64,000 bases of DNA from Azospirillum cavernae (GTDB taxonomy: Bacteria > Pseudomonadota > Alphaproteobacteria > Azospirillales > Azospirillaceae), in the NCBI RefSeq assembly GCF_003590795.1, contig NZ_QYUL01000002.1, positions 737,001-801,000 of the forward strand, in the 5' to 3' direction. Numbering within the stretch: position 1 is the first letter of the stretch; each line of letters starts with the position of its first letter. Below, in pieces: positions 34,208 through 43,673 of the stretch. The position numbers were made by a program, and so were the translations under genes. The notes under the pieces are model-generated. The model was not told where the DNA came from and ran no database searches. It saw nothing but the letters and a program-made list of their open reading frames with translations.

Positions 34208-36760
34208 TCATTCGTTGCGCAGCAGTGGGGCCGACGGCTGGCCCAGCGCCCGCCATGTCCCGTAAAAGCCGAAGGCCAGCGTGATCGCCGTGCTGAGCAG
34301 AATGGTCGTCAGCACCGCCGACGGCTGAAAGCCCCAATCCCACCGCATCAGGAACCGCAAAACCGCCCAGGCGGCCAGCGTGCCGATAGCTCCGGCGATG
34401 ATGGCGGTCAGCAGCCCCAACAGGCCGTATTCCATCAAAAAGGCGCGCAGCACGTCGGCCCGCGTCGCCCCCAGCACCTTCAGCACCACGGCGTCATAGA
34501 CCCGGCGGCGATGCCCGGCGGCGACCGCCCCGGCCAGCACCAGCGTTCCCGCCGCCAGCGTGATGAGGGCGACGACGCGCACCGCCGCGCCAATGTGGCC
34601 CAGCATGTCGCCCACGGTGTCGAGCGCGTCCTTGACCCGCACCAGCGTGATGTTGGGGAAATGGCTCAGCACCGCCTTTTGCACCGCGCCTTCGGCCTCG
34701 GGCGTGGCGCGGACGGTGGCGATCCAGGTTTGCGGCGCGCCTTCCAGCGTGCCGGGGGCGAACACCATGGTGAAGTTGATCGCCATGGAGCTGAATTCGG
34801 CGGCGCGCACGCTGGCGACCGTCGCCTCGATGCCGCGCCCCAGAATGTTGACGGTCAGCTTGGCCCCAGGCCCGATGTTGAAGGCGTCGGCGACGCTCTG
34901 GTGAATCGACAGCAGGGGCGGCCCGCGATAATCCGCCGCCCACCAGTCGCCCGTGACGATCTGCGAATGCTCCGGCAGGGTCGCGGAATAGGTGATGCCC
35001 CGGTCGCCCGCCAGAATCCAGGCCTGTTCGGGGTTGACCAGCGCCTTTTCCGCCTCCACCCCGTTCACCCGCTCGATCCGGCCGCGCAAACTGGGCACCG
35101 CCTCGAACGCGCTGGTTCCGGGAACCCCGGTCACGGTGTCGCGCAGGGCGGCGAACTGGTCGCGCTGGATGTCCACGAAGAAAAAGGCCGGGGCGTCCTT
35201 GGGGATGGTTTCCGACACCCGGCGGGAGAAATTCGCCTCGATCTGCGCGACCGCCACCAGCACGGTCAGACCCAGACCCAACGACAGCACCACCGCCGCC
35301 GTCGGGTTGCCGGGCCGGTGCAGATTGGCCAGGGCCAGCCGCAAACCCGGATGGCGCACGCGCCCGACCCGCGCCGCCGCCAGCGTGATGAGCGCCGCCG
35401 CCCCGCGAAAGGTCAGAAAGGTGGCGATGGAGCCGCCGACGAACCACAGGGCGAACAGCTTGTTGTCCGCCGTCGCCACCGCCAGACCGGCCAGCGCCAG
35501 CGCCGTCAGCGCCAGGGCGATCAGATAGGGCGCGCGCGGGCGGCCCTGCGCCGGGGCGATCACGTCGCGGAACAGCGCGCCCGCCGGAACCTCGCGCGCC
35601 CGGCCCAGCGGCCACAGGGAAAAGGTCAGCGCCGTCAGCAGCCCATACAGCGCGGCCAGCGCCAGCGCGCCGGGATACACCCCGATGTGGGCCGACACCG
35701 GCAACACCCCCTCCAGCACACGGCCCAACGCCAAGGGCGCGACCGCCCCCAGCGCCAGCCCGGCGAGAATGCCCAGCAGCGCCAGCGCCAGGATTTGCGC
35801 CAGATAGATCTCAAACACCAACGCGCCCGGCGCGCCGACGCATTTCAACGTGGCGATGCTGCGGGCGCGGGAATCGAGATGGCTGCGCACCGCGTTGCCG
35901 ACCCCAACGCCGCCGACCAACAGCGCGGTCAGACCGACCAGCGTCAAAAACAGCGTCATCCGCTCGATGAAGCGTTCAACCTGCGGCGAGGCGTTGGTGA
36001 CGTCGCGCATCGTCCAGGGCGCGGTCGGGAAGCGGGCCTTCACCTCTTTCTGCCAGGCCCACGCGTCGGTCCCCGGCGGCAGGGCGATCTTGGCGCTCCA
36101 CCACGTCAAACTCCCCGGTTGCAGCAGCCCGGTCGCCTCCAGCGACGGCAGGGCGACCATCAGGCGCGGCCCCAGGGAAAAGGCGTTGGACGACGCGCGA
36201 TCCGGTTCGCGGTCCAGAACGCCCGCCACCCGATAGACGCTGTCGCCGACGCGGATCGGATCGCCCAGCGCCACGCCCAGCCGGTCCATCAGGCTGGCCT
36301 CGACCACGGCGCCCCATTGGCCGTCGCGGCGGGCCAGCGCGCTTTTCAGATCGACGCCGTCGCGCAAGCTCAACGCGCCATAGAGCGGGTAAAGATCGTC
36401 AACCGCCTTCAACTCGACCAGCGACGCCTTGCCCTCGTCCAGCGCCCGCGCCATGCCGCGCATTTCGGCGGCGGTGGAAACGCGCCCGGCCCCGGTCAGG
36501 AAGGCCGTCTGTTCGGTGGTCGGCGGGGTGTAAAGCTGGCGGACCGCCACGTCGCCGCCAAGAATGGCTTGCCCATCCTGATTCAGCCCGGCGAGCAGGC
36601 CGCTCGACACCGACTGCACGGCGGCGATGGCGGCGACGCCCAGCGTCAGACAGCCCAGAAAAATCCAGAAGCCCTTCAAGCCGCCGCGCAGCTCGCGACG
36701 CGCCAAGCGCAGGGCGAGCCAGAAGGTGAAAAACGGCGAGGGCGCCGCGCTGTGAGCCAT
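34208..36760 (-). CDS. FtsX-like ABC transporter permease (YbbP type)
   Basis: 850 residues from ATG 36760. One helix near the N-terminus (GFWIFLGCLTLGVAAIAAV), a periplasmic domain, three central helices (VGLTALLVGGVGVGNAVRSH and following), a second periplasmic block, and three C-terminal helices (GLLTAIIAGAIGTLAAWAVL). This is the duplicated MacB/FtsX architecture of YbbP, the permease encoded with YbbA beside tesA in many proteobacteria. Proposed to handle lipoproteins or lipids at the inner membrane; not proved. It starts 6 bases after the ATPase gene stop. Confidence 0.92.
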   Translation of the reverse strand: MAHSAAPSPFFTFWLALRLARRELRGGLKGFWIFLGCLTLGVAAIAAVQSVSSGLLAGLNQDGQAILGGDVAVRQLYTPPTTEQTAFLTGAGRVSTAAEMRGMARALDEGKASLVELKAVDDLYPLYGALSLRDGVDLKSALARRDGQWGAVVEASLMDRLGVALGDPIRVGDSVYRVAGVLDREPDRASSNAFSLGPRLMVALPSLEATGLLQPGSLTWWSAKIALPPGTDAWAWQKEVKARFPTAPWTMRDVTNASPQVERFIERMTLFLTLVGLTALLVGGVGVGNAVRSHLDSRARSIATLKCVGAPGALVFEIYLAQILALALLGILAGLALGAVAPLALGRVLEGVLPVSAHIGVYPGALALAALYGLLTALTFSLWPLGRAREVPAGALFRDVIAPAQGRPRAPYLIALALTALALAGLAVATADNKLFALWFVGGSIATFLTFRGAAALITLAAARVGRVRHPGLRLALANLHRPGNPTAAVVLSLGLGLTVLVAVAQIEANFSRRVSETIPKDAPAFFFVDIQRDQFAALRDTVTGVPGTSAFEAVPSLRGRIERVNGVEAEKALVNPEQAWILAGDRGITYSATLPEHSQIVTGDWWAADYRGPPLLSIHQSVADAFNIGPGAKLTVNILGRGIEATVASVRAAEFSSMAINFTMVFAPGTLEGAPQTWIATVRATPEAEGAVQKAVLSHFPNITLVRVKDALDTVGDMLGHIGAAVRVVALITLAAGTLVLAGAVAAGHRRRVYDAVVLKVLGATRADVLRAFLMEYGLLGLLTAIIAGAIGTLAAWAVLRFLMRWDWGFQPSAVLTTILLSTAITLAFGFYGTWRALGQPSAPLLRNE

Positions 36761-36765
36761 CCCCC

Positions 36766-37509
36766 TCACTCCCCGACCAGCGCGGGCCGCGCGCGCCGGG
36801 TGGCGACGCCGTCGTCGGCGATCCGCCCGTCGGCCAGCCGCACCGTGCGGTCGCAGCGCGCCGCCAACGCCGGATCGTGGGTGATGAGCACCAGCGTCGT
36901 CCCGCGCCGCTCGGCCAGATCGAACAGCAATTTGACGATGGTGACGCCGGTGTCGATGTCGAGATTTCCCGTCGGCTCGTCGGCCAGCAACAGCGACGGT
37001 TCGGTGACGAAGGCGCGGGCCAGCGCCGTGCGCTGTTGCTCGCCGCCCGACAATTGCCCCGGATAATGGTGGATGCGGTGGCCCAGCCCGACCGACTCCA
37101 GACCGGCCTGCGCCCGCGCGAAGGCGTCGCGCACCCCGGCGAACTCCAGCGGGATCGCCACATTTTCCAGCGCCGTCATCGTCGGAATCAGATGGAACGC
37201 CTGAAAGACGATGCCGACATGGTCGCGGCGGAAGCGCGCCAGACCATCCTCGTCCAGCCGGGCCAGATCCTGCCCGGCCACCCGGATCCGGCCCGAACTG
37301 GCGCGCTCCAGCCCCGCCATCACCATCATCATGGTGGATTTTCCCGAACCGCTGGGACCGACGACGCCGACCCGCTCGCCGCGCTCGACGTGAAGACTGA
37401 CGCCCCGCAGGATGTTGACGGGTCCGGCCCCGCTGTCCAATCTCAGATGGACGTCGTCGAGATCGACGATGGTGTCGGACGGCGTTGCGTTGGAGTGAAC
37501 CCTGGACAT
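36766..37509 (-). CDS. ABC transporter ATP-binding protein (YbbA/LolD type)
   Basis: 247 residues from ATG 37509. Walker A GPSGSGKS, Q-loop GIVFQAFHLIP, signature LSGGEQQRTALARA, Walker B LLLADEPTGNLD and the switch His in LVLITHDPALA. The GLERASSGRI stretch is typical of the LolD/MacB/YbbA branch that powers non-transporting or lipid-extracting permeases. It forms an operon with the YbbP-type permease and is divergent from the TesA-like gene, the standard tesA/ybbAP arrangement. Confidence 0.93.
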   Translation of the reverse strand: MSRVHSNATPSDTIVDLDDVHLRLDSGAGPVNILRGVSLHVERGERVGVVGPSGSGKSTMMMVMAGLERASSGRIRVAGQDLARLDEDGLARFRRDHVGIVFQAFHLIPTMTALENVAIPLEFAGVRDAFARAQAGLESVGLGHRIHHYPGQLSGGEQQRTALARAFVTEPSLLLADEPTGNLDIDTGVTIVKLLFDLAERRGTTLVLITHDPALAARCDRTVRLADGRIADDGVATRRARPALVGE

Positions 37510-37549
37510 GCGTCTCTCGATCATGCGGAAAGGACGTTCGCCATATGGC

Positions 37550-38233
37550 ATGGACCGCCGCGCTTTCAACGGTCGCGCGCTGGTCGCCGCCGCAGCCCTG
37601 CTGCTGGGCGTCGGCGTCGTGACCTCCCCGGCCCCCGCTTTTGCCGCCCCCGCGTCCGCCGCCCCGCCGGTCAAGCTGCTGGCCTTCGGCGACAGCCTGA
37701 CCGCCGGTTACGGACTGCCCGAGGCGCAGGGCTTCACCAGCCAGTTGCAACGGGCGCTGACCGCCAAGGGCTACGCCGTCACCGTCATCAACGCCGGGGT
37801 GTCGGGCGACACCACGGCGGGCGGTTTGGCCCGGCTGGATTGGGCCTTGGCCGACCAACCCAACGCGGCCCTGGTCGGGTTGGGGGGCAACGACATGCTG
37901 CGCGGCCTTGATCCGGGCGCGGCGAAGACCAATTTGGACGCCATCCTGACCCGTTTGGGAGAGCGGAAAATCCCCGTCCTGCTGCTCGGCATGCTGGCCA
38001 GCCCCAGCCTTGGCCGCACCTACACCGAGCCGTTCAACGCGCTCTATCCCGATCTGGCGGCCCGCCACAATCTGCCGCTCTATCCCTTTTTCCTCGACGG
38101 GGTGGCGACGGATCGGGCCTTGATCCAAGCCGACGGGCTGCACCCCAACGCCCAGGGCGTGGCGGTGATCGTCGAACGGATGCTGCCCGCCGTCACCAAC
38201 CTGCTCGATTCCCTGCCCAAAGCCGGAGGCTGA
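37550..38233 (+). CDS. tesA: TesA-like SGNH esterase/lysophospholipase
   Basis: 227 residues from ATG 37550. Exported: a twin Arg (MDRRAFNGR) followed by hydrophobic residues and APAFA, possibly a Tat signal. GDSL motif with the catalytic Ser in LLAFGDSLTAGYG, block II Gly in AGVSGDTTAGG, block III GLGGNDMLRG (Asn), and the Asp/His pair in DGLHPNAQG. TesA hydrolyses acyl-CoA, lysophospholipids and aryl esters in the periplasm. Alternative ATGs at 37508 and 37523 overlap the divergent ATPase start. Short intergenic space means overlapping divergent promoters. Confidence 0.9.
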   Translation: MDRRAFNGRALVAAAALLLGVGVVTSPAPAFAAPASAAPPVKLLAFGDSLTAGYGLPEAQGFTSQLQRALTAKGYAVTVINAGVSGDTTAGGLARLDWALADQPNAALVGLGGNDMLRGLDPGAAKTNLDAILTRLGERKIPVLLLGMLASPSLGRTYTEPFNALYPDLAARHNLPLYPFFLDGVATDRALIQADGLHPNAQGVAVIVERMLPAVTNLLDSLPKAGG

Positions 38234-38240
38234 CGCCCCA

Positions 38241-39398
38241 ATGAGAACCGCCTCCGCCCCGCCCGACCAGCCCTTTCACGCCGCCAGCGCCACCGGCGCC
38301 GATTGGGGGCTGGCGACGAAAGCCTGCCTCGACCGGCTGGGGCCGGTGGCGGGCTGCAATCTGGGCCTGCTTTACATCACCGACGGGCTGGCCGAACACG
38401 CGACCAGCATCGTCACCCTGTTGCGCGGCGTCACCGGCATTCAGGATTGGGTCGGCACCGTCGGCATCGGCGTCGTCAGCACGGACGGCGTGTTCTTCGA
38501 CGAACCGGCGATGGCGGTGATGGCCGTCCGTCTGCCCGAGGACAGCTTTCGCCTGTTCCCGATGCTGACCACCGACCTCGACCCGCTGCGCCGCGCGGCG
38601 GGCGGCTGGCTGGACAAGCATGGCGCGGCGCTCGCCCTGGTCCACGCCGACCCGCGTTGCCAACAGCTCGCCAGTCTGGTCGCCAACCTGTCGGACAGCG
38701 CCAGCGCCTTTCTGGTCGGCGGAACCAGCGCGTCGCGGGCGGAGTTTCCGCAATTCACCCAGACTGGCGACAGCAGCGGCGGCGCCGTGGCCGATGGCGG
38801 CCTGTCGGGCGTGCTGTTCGCGCCCTCGATCACGGTGGCCACCGCCAAGACGCAAGGCTGCCTGCCCATCGGGCCGAAACGGACCATCACCGCCAGCGAC
38901 GACAATGTGATCCTGGAGATCGACGGACGCCCAGCCCTGGAGGTGTTCAAGGAGGACATCGGCCCGGATCTGGCCAATGATCTGCGCCGCGTCGCCGGGT
39001 TGATCTGCGCCGGTCTGCCCATCGCCGGGTCGGACACCCAGGATTATCTGGTGCGCGACCTCATCGCCATCGACCCGCGCGCCGGGTGGCTGTCCATCGC
39101 CGAGCCGGTGACGACGGGGCAAAGCATCCTGTTCACCCGCCGCGACGGCGACAACGCCGCCGCCGACATGCGCCGCACGCTCGCCACGCTGAAAAAGCGG
39201 GTGACGTCGCCGCCCAAGGGCGCGGTCTATGTCAGTTGCATCGCCCGTGGCCCCAGCCTGTTCGGCGACCCCAACGCCGAATTGGCGATGATCCGCGAGG
39301 CCTTCGGCGACGTGCCGCTGGTCGGCTTCTACGCGTCGGGCGAGATATCCCACAACCGCCTTTATGGTTACACAGGCGTATTGACCCTTTTCCTGTAA
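38241..39398 (+). CDS. FIST domain protein
   Basis: 385 residues with FIST N (LGLLYITDGLAEHATSIVTL, VGTVGIGVVSTDG, SASAFLVGGTSAS) and FIST C (LICAGLPIAGSDTQDYLVRD, LVGFYASGEISHN near the end). FIST modules are putative sensors of small ligands such as amino acids, usually joined to signalling domains; here the protein has only the sensor. It begins 7 bases after tesA and probably shares its transcript. Role unknown. Confidence 0.88.
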   Translation: MRTASAPPDQPFHAASATGADWGLATKACLDRLGPVAGCNLGLLYITDGLAEHATSIVTLLRGVTGIQDWVGTVGIGVVSTDGVFFDEPAMAVMAVRLPEDSFRLFPMLTTDLDPLRRAAGGWLDKHGAALALVHADPRCQQLASLVANLSDSASAFLVGGTSASRAEFPQFTQTGDSSGGAVADGGLSGVLFAPSITVATAKTQGCLPIGPKRTITASDDNVILEIDGRPALEVFKEDIGPDLANDLRRVAGLICAGLPIAGSDTQDYLVRDLIAIDPRAGWLSIAEPVTTGQSILFTRRDGDNAAADMRRTLATLKKRVTSPPKGAVYVSCIARGPSLFGDPNAELAMIREAFGDVPLVGFYASGEISHNRLYGYTGVLTLFL

Positions 39399-39410
39399 GG
39401 ATTGTTTCGG

Positions 39411-40451
39411 ATGCAGTATCGTTCCCTTGGCCGCAGCGGCCTGTCGGTCAGCGCCATCGGCCTTGGCACCATGACCTGGGGCGCCCAGAACAGCGAGGCC
39501 GAAGGCCACGCCCAGATGGACGCCGCGTTGGAGCGGGGCGTCACGTTTTGGGACACGGCGGAAATGTACGCCATCCCGCCGACCGCCAGCAGCTATGGCA
39601 AGACCGAGGCGATCATCGGTTCCTGGTTCCAGTCGCGCGGCCAGCGCGACAAGGTGATCCTGGCGACCAAGGTCATCGGCGGCGGCGGCGGATTCGCCTG
39701 GGTGCGCGACGGCAAATCCCGGCCCGACCGCGCCAACCTGTTCGCGGCGGTCGAGGCCAGCCTGTCCCGGCTGAAGACCGACTACATCGACCTTTACCAA
39801 CTCCATTGGCCCGACCGCGCCACCGCGCGTTTTGGCGCGCGGCTCTACAGCCACACGCCGGAGAAGGACGGCGTGCCGATTGAAGAGACGCTGGCGGCCT
39901 TCGCCGATCTGGTGACAGCGGGCAAGATCCGCCATGTCGGCCTGTCGAACGAAACCCCGTGGGGCGTCATGCGCTTCCTGCGCGCCGCCGAAACGGTCGG
40001 GCTGCCGCGCGTCGTCTCCATCCAAAACGCCTACAATCTGCTGAACCGGACCTTTGAACAGGGGCTGTCGGAGGTTTCCCTGCGCGAGGAGGTCGGGTTG
40101 CTGGCCTATTCGCCGCTGGGGGCCGCGACCTTGACCGGCAAATACCTGAACGGCGCCGTGCCGCCCGGTTCGCGCCGCGCGCTGGATCACCGCGCCTCGC
40201 GCTACGCCACCGCCAACGCCGACGCGGCGACGCTGGCTTATCTCGACATCGCCCAGCGTCACGGCTTGTCGCCGTCGCAAATGGCCATCGCCTTCACGCT
40301 CCATCAGCCCTTCGTCGCCTCCTCCTTGATCGGGGCGACGACAATGGAGACGCTGATATCGAACATCGAAGCCATCGACGTCACCCTGTCGGACGAGGTG
40401 CTGGCCGAGATCGACGCTGTGCACAACCGCCTTCCCGACCCCTGCCCCTAA
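39411..40451 (+). CDS. Aldo/keto reductase
   Basis: 346 residues from ATG 39411 (AAGGA eight bases upstream). A (beta/alpha)8 NADPH-dependent oxidoreductase with the catalytic tetrad visible: Asp and Tyr in FWDTAEMYAIP, Lys in ILATKVIGG, His in YQLHWPDR. The long loop ETLAAFADLVTAGKIRHVGL and QNAYNLLNRTFEQGL place it with the Tas/AKR12-like group. Substrate unknown. It follows the FIST gene by 12 bases. Confidence 0.93.
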   Translation: MQYRSLGRSGLSVSAIGLGTMTWGAQNSEAEGHAQMDAALERGVTFWDTAEMYAIPPTASSYGKTEAIIGSWFQSRGQRDKVILATKVIGGGGGFAWVRDGKSRPDRANLFAAVEASLSRLKTDYIDLYQLHWPDRATARFGARLYSHTPEKDGVPIEETLAAFADLVTAGKIRHVGLSNETPWGVMRFLRAAETVGLPRVVSIQNAYNLLNRTFEQGLSEVSLREEVGLLAYSPLGAATLTGKYLNGAVPPGSRRALDHRASRYATANADAATLAYLDIAQRHGLSPSQMAIAFTLHQPFVASSLIGATTMETLISNIEAIDVTLSDEVLAEIDAVHNRLPDPCP

Positions 40452-40488
40452 GCCCCCTGCCCCGAACCCAGACGCGGACCCGCCGCCG

Positions 40489-41049
40489 ATGATCCGTCTC
40501 TTCGTCGCCATCACCATCGCGGACGCGGTTCGCCAGCGCCTCGCCGGATTGTCCGGCGGGGTGCCGGGGGCGCGCTGGATGGAACCGGAGAGCCTGCATC
40601 TGACCCTGCGCTTCATCGGCGACGTCCATGAGGATCAAGCCATCGACATGGATGAGGCGTTGACGGCGCTGCGCGCGCCGTCCTTCGCCTTGACGTTGGA
40701 AGGTGTCGGCGTTTTTGGCTCCGCGCGGCGCGCCCGCATCCTATGGGCCGGGGTGGAGCGGAACGAGGCGCTGAGCCATCTTCAGGCCAAGGTGGAATCG
40801 GCGCTGGTCCGCTGCGGCCTGCCCGCCGAGGAGCGGAAATTCTCCCCCCACGTCACCTTGGCCCGGTTGCGCGACCCGCCACCGGATCGGCTGGGCCGCT
40901 TCCTGACCGACAACGGCCTGTTCCGCGCCGGGCCGATGGTGGTTGATCGCGTCACCCTCTACCGCAGCCATCTCGGCAACGGCGGGTCGGTGTATGAGGC
41001 GTTGAGCGATTACCCACTGGCCGGGCCGCTGGCCGGATCCGGCCCCTGA
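40489..41049 (+). CDS. thpR: RNA 2',3'-cyclic phosphodiesterase
   Basis: 186 residues of the 2H phosphoesterase fold. The two active-site HxT motifs are HLTLRFIGDV and HVTLARLRD. The N-terminus MIRLFVAITI is standard for the LigT/ThpR family. The enzyme opens 2',3'-cyclic phosphate ends of RNA to 2'-phosphate. It follows the aldo/keto reductase by 37 bases. The end of the gene contains the palindrome GGCCGGATCCGGCC discussed in the findings. Confidence 0.92.
   Translation: MIRLFVAITIADAVRQRLAGLSGGVPGARWMEPESLHLTLRFIGDVHEDQAIDMDEALTALRAPSFALTLEGVGVFGSARRARILWAGVERNEALSHLQAKVESALVRCGLPAEERKFSPHVTLARLRDPPPDRLGRFLTDNGLFRAGPMVVDRVTLYRSHLGNGGSVYEALSDYPLAGPLAGSGP
41031..41044. repeat. 14-bp palindrome GGCCGGATCCGGCC, occurrence 1
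   Basis: At the 3' end of thpR. Identical sites at 46324-46337, 55754-55767 and 56572-56585; the 12-bp core also at 16820-16831 and 53987-53998. Confidence 0.7.
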
Positions 41050-41167
41050 TGGGCGCGCTGAAGACGGGAGCGTTGCGGCGACAGCGATTGACAGCGGAGC
41101 GCTGTCGGGATTTATGCCCCCAACCCCCGAGCCAACCGCTCCAGCAGATCGAAGAAGGTTCGCGCCG

Positions 41168-41746
41168 ATGACCCGCCGACGCCTGCCCACGCCTGAGGAG
41201 CGGCATTTGTGGCGGATCGCCATGCGCGACGCCGACCCCATGCCGGGCCGGGCGCTCGATCCCGAACCGGAACCGCCGCCGCCCGCGCTCGACGAGCCGG
41301 TGGCGACCCGCCTCGCGCCGCCGCCCACCGCCCAGCCGCGCGCCGCCGCCGCGCGACCGGGCCGCAGTCTGGCCCCGCTGACGCCGGGATCGACCGCCAA
41401 CATCGACCGCCGCACCAGCGACCGTTTCCGCAAGGGCCAATTGGTGATCGAGGGGCGGATCGACCTGCATGGCATGACCCAGGCGCAAGCCCACATGGCG
41501 CTTGCCGGATTCGTTCATCACGCCTGGAACGACGGGCGGCGCTGCGTGCTGGTCATCACCGGAAAGGGCAGCGACAAAAGTGGACTGGGGGGAGGATTGG
41601 GCGTGTTGCGTCAAGCCGTGCCGCGTTGGCTGGGCGACCCGGCCCTGCGCCCGATGATCGTCGCCATTCAACCCGCCCAACCCAAGGACGGCGGCGACGG
41701 CGCCTTGTATGTCTTGATAAAAAGGCGGCGCGACCGTAAGGACTAA
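41168..41746 (+). CDS. Smr domain protein
   Basis: 192 residues from ATG 41168. An unstructured Pro/Ala/Arg-rich N-terminal half (residues about 20-75) is followed by a Smr domain: IEGRIDLHGMTQAQAHMALA with the DLHG motif and CVLVITGKGSDKSG with the TGKG loop. Smr domains bind branched or ribosome-stalled nucleic acids and often have nuclease activity. In relatives this gene is usually directly next to mltA and Tim44, which here lie 12 kb away. Confidence 0.9.
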   Translation: MTRRRLPTPEERHLWRIAMRDADPMPGRALDPEPEPPPPALDEPVATRLAPPPTAQPRAAAARPGRSLAPLTPGSTANIDRRTSDRFRKGQLVIEGRIDLHGMTQAQAHMALAGFVHHAWNDGRRCVLVITGKGSDKSGLGGGLGVLRQAVPRWLGDPALRPMIVAIQPAQPKDGGDGALYVLIKRRRDRKD

Positions 41747-41777
41747 GCACGTCCTTGACCCTTTGGGAAACTCCCCG

Positions 41778-42179
41778 ATGACTCCGTTCGGCGAACGGGT
41801 CCGTTCGCTGCGCGACGCCAAAGGCGTGACGCTGAAGCAGATGGCGACCGACCTGTCGATCTCGTCCGCCTATCTGTCGGCCTTGGAGCATGGCAAACGC
41901 GGCCAGCCCTCCCCCCAACTCGTCCGCCAGATCTGCGCCTATTTCGGCATCATCTGGGACGAGGCGGAAGCGCTGGAGCGGCTGGCGGATCTGTCCCACC
42001 CGCGCGTGACGGTGGACAGCTCCGGCCTCAGCGCCAAGGCGACCGAACTGGCCAACCGCCTGTCCGAACGCATCGGCGATCTGGACGAGGAGACGCTCGA
42101 CCGCCTGCTGACGATCCTCGACGCCGTGCCGCCGCGCAAAACAATCGGCGTCCGCCGGGTGGCCGGACGGCGGCGTTGA
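41778..42179 (+). CDS. XRE-family helix-turn-helix regulator
   Basis: 133 residues from ATG 41778. N-terminal HTH_3 domain: FGERVRSLRDAKGVTLKQMA and TDLSISSAYLSALEHGKRGQ, then PQLVRQICAYFGIIWDEAEA. The C-terminal half is helical with no known domain, and the tail is Arg-rich (RRVAGRRR). It follows the Smr gene by 31 bases, the order seen in other alphaproteobacteria. Targets unknown. Confidence 0.88.
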   Translation: MTPFGERVRSLRDAKGVTLKQMATDLSISSAYLSALEHGKRGQPSPQLVRQICAYFGIIWDEAEALERLADLSHPRVTVDSSGLSAKATELANRLSERIGDLDEETLDRLLTILDAVPPRKTIGVRRVAGRRR

Positions 42180-42335
42180 GCGGTCCAACGTCGCCACCTG
42201 TCAGGCAGGCGCCCAGATTGTGAAGGACAGACAATCCAGTTACACACACGCAATATATAGATTCTATCCCTTGCGGGGTTCGCGTATTTTTCTTACGGTC
42301 GCCGGACAAAATTCTTCTCATCCGGGGTCCTTGCC

Positions 42336-42740
42336 ATGATGTCTCCTAAAAACATCGAGATGGTCACTGTTTCCTTTGGTCGCCTCGCTCTGTCCAAAGC
42401 AAAAGTCGCTGACGATTTTTACAACCGCCTCTTTGAGATTGATCCGTCTCTGCGCAAACTCTTCAAGTCAGACATGAAGGCGCAGGGCGAAAAGTTGATG
42501 ATGACGATGTCGATTGCGGTCAGCAACCTCAAGAATCCAAACGCCATTCGCAACACGGTCGTCAATCTGGGAAAGCGCCACGTCACGTATGGCGTGACCA
42601 AAAAAGACTATCAAACGGTGGCTCAAGCGTTGCTGTTCGCCATCGAAAAAAATCTGGGCGACGCGTTCACGCCCGAGATCAAGACCGCCTGGGTTGAGAT
42701 GTACACGGTGGTCGCCGGGATGATGCAGGAAGCGGCGTAA
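42336..42740 (+). CDS. Single-domain globin
   Basis: 134 residues, full globin fold of the Vitreoscilla haemoglobin/flavohaemoglobin type: MVTVSFGRLALSKAKVADDF (helix A/B), FYNRLFEIDPSLRKLF (B-CD, with the CD1 Phe), the F helix LGKRHVTYGVTKKDY giving the proximal His, and a C-terminal helix AWVEMYTVVAGMMQ. It would bind haem and O2 or NO in the cytoplasm. Codon use is less GC-biased than its neighbours (more AAA, TCT, TTT), suggesting acquisition from elsewhere. The upstream 156 bases are AT-richer and carry its promoter; no reductase domain is attached. Confidence 0.9.
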   Translation: MMSPKNIEMVTVSFGRLALSKAKVADDFYNRLFEIDPSLRKLFKSDMKAQGEKLMMTMSIAVSNLKNPNAIRNTVVNLGKRHVTYGVTKKDYQTVAQALLFAIEKNLGDAFTPEIKTAWVEMYTVVAGMMQEAA

Positions 42741-42910
42741 ATCACCCGCCTGATCGGCCCCACGGCGGCGGCGAACCCTTGGAAAAACAGTTGGGAACGT
42801 CGGCTGTCCCCTGTCGGACTCCCGGCCATCGTCGTTGCCGCCAAGGCGGAGACGACGCCTTGAAACAACGTGGCCACTTCAAACAGCGCTGAATGATGAG
42901 GGGAAACGCC

Positions 42911-43672
42911 ATGAGCCGATGCGCGGTCGTCACCGGAGGCCAGTCGGGCATCGGGCGGCGTCTGGTCACAGCGCTCGCCCAGAACGGCTTTCGCGTGGCC
43001 TTCAGCGACCGCTCCCTGTCAGACGCCGTCCAAACTCTGGAATCGAACGCCGAGAGCCATGGCGGAGCGATCCGTGGCTTCCCATGCGACGTTGGCGTCG
43101 GTCAGGATGTCGACCGATTCTATCAGGCGGCCGCCGATTGGTTTGGGACCGCGCCGGACGTTCTCATCAACAACGCCGGGACGCAAAGCTGGTCGAGCCT
43201 GTTGGAGTTGGATGAGGACTCCTGGGACAGCGTCATCCGCACCAACCTGAAGGGCTGCTTCCTGAACACCAAGGCCGCCGCCCGTCTGATGATCGACGCG
43301 GGCAAGCCGGGATCCATCATCAACATCGGCTCCGGCTGCAACAAGCTGGCCTTCCCAAAGCTGGTTGACTACACGGCGTCCAAGGGCGGCGTCGAGCAAT
43401 TCACCAAGGTCGCCGCCGTCGAATTGGGGCCGTATGGAATCCGGGTGAATTGCGTGGCTCCCGGCGCCATCGCGACCGAACGCACCAGCGGGGAAGCGGC
43501 GGGTTATTCGGAAAAATGGGCGAAGATCACGCCCTTGCGCCGGGTGGGAACGCCCGACGACATCGTCGGCCCGGTGATGTTCCTGACCAGCGAGTCCTCA
43601 TCCTTTGTGACCGGACAAACGCTGTGGGTGGACGGCGGCGTGTTCTCGCAAGCCAATTGGCCCGACTATTGA
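42911..43672 (+). CDS. Short-chain dehydrogenase/reductase
   Basis: 253 residues from ATG 42911 (GAGGGG seven bases upstream). Cofactor motif VVTGGQSGIGRRLV (TGxxxGIG), NNAG in LINNAGTQSW, catalytic Ser in NIGSGCNKLAF, and YxxxK in DYTASKGG. The C-terminal GQTLWVDGG is typical of classical SDRs of the glucose dehydrogenase/FabG branch. Cofactor and substrate cannot be determined. Ends in a shared terminator with hslU. Confidence 0.92.
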   Translation: MSRCAVVTGGQSGIGRRLVTALAQNGFRVAFSDRSLSDAVQTLESNAESHGGAIRGFPCDVGVGQDVDRFYQAAADWFGTAPDVLINNAGTQSWSSLLELDEDSWDSVIRTNLKGCFLNTKAAARLMIDAGKPGSIINIGSGCNKLAFPKLVDYTASKGGVEQFTKVAAVELGPYGIRVNCVAPGAIATERTSGEAAGYSEKWAKITPLRRVGTPDDIVGPVMFLTSESSSFVTGQTLWVDGGVFSQANWPDY

Positions 43673-43673
43673 C

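Noticed and set aside
34208..38143. 1311-residue frame on the minus strand
   Set aside because: Only the part from 36760 leftwards is a protein (the YbbP permease). The rest lies antisense or out of frame over the ATPase and tesA genes and arises from high GC content.
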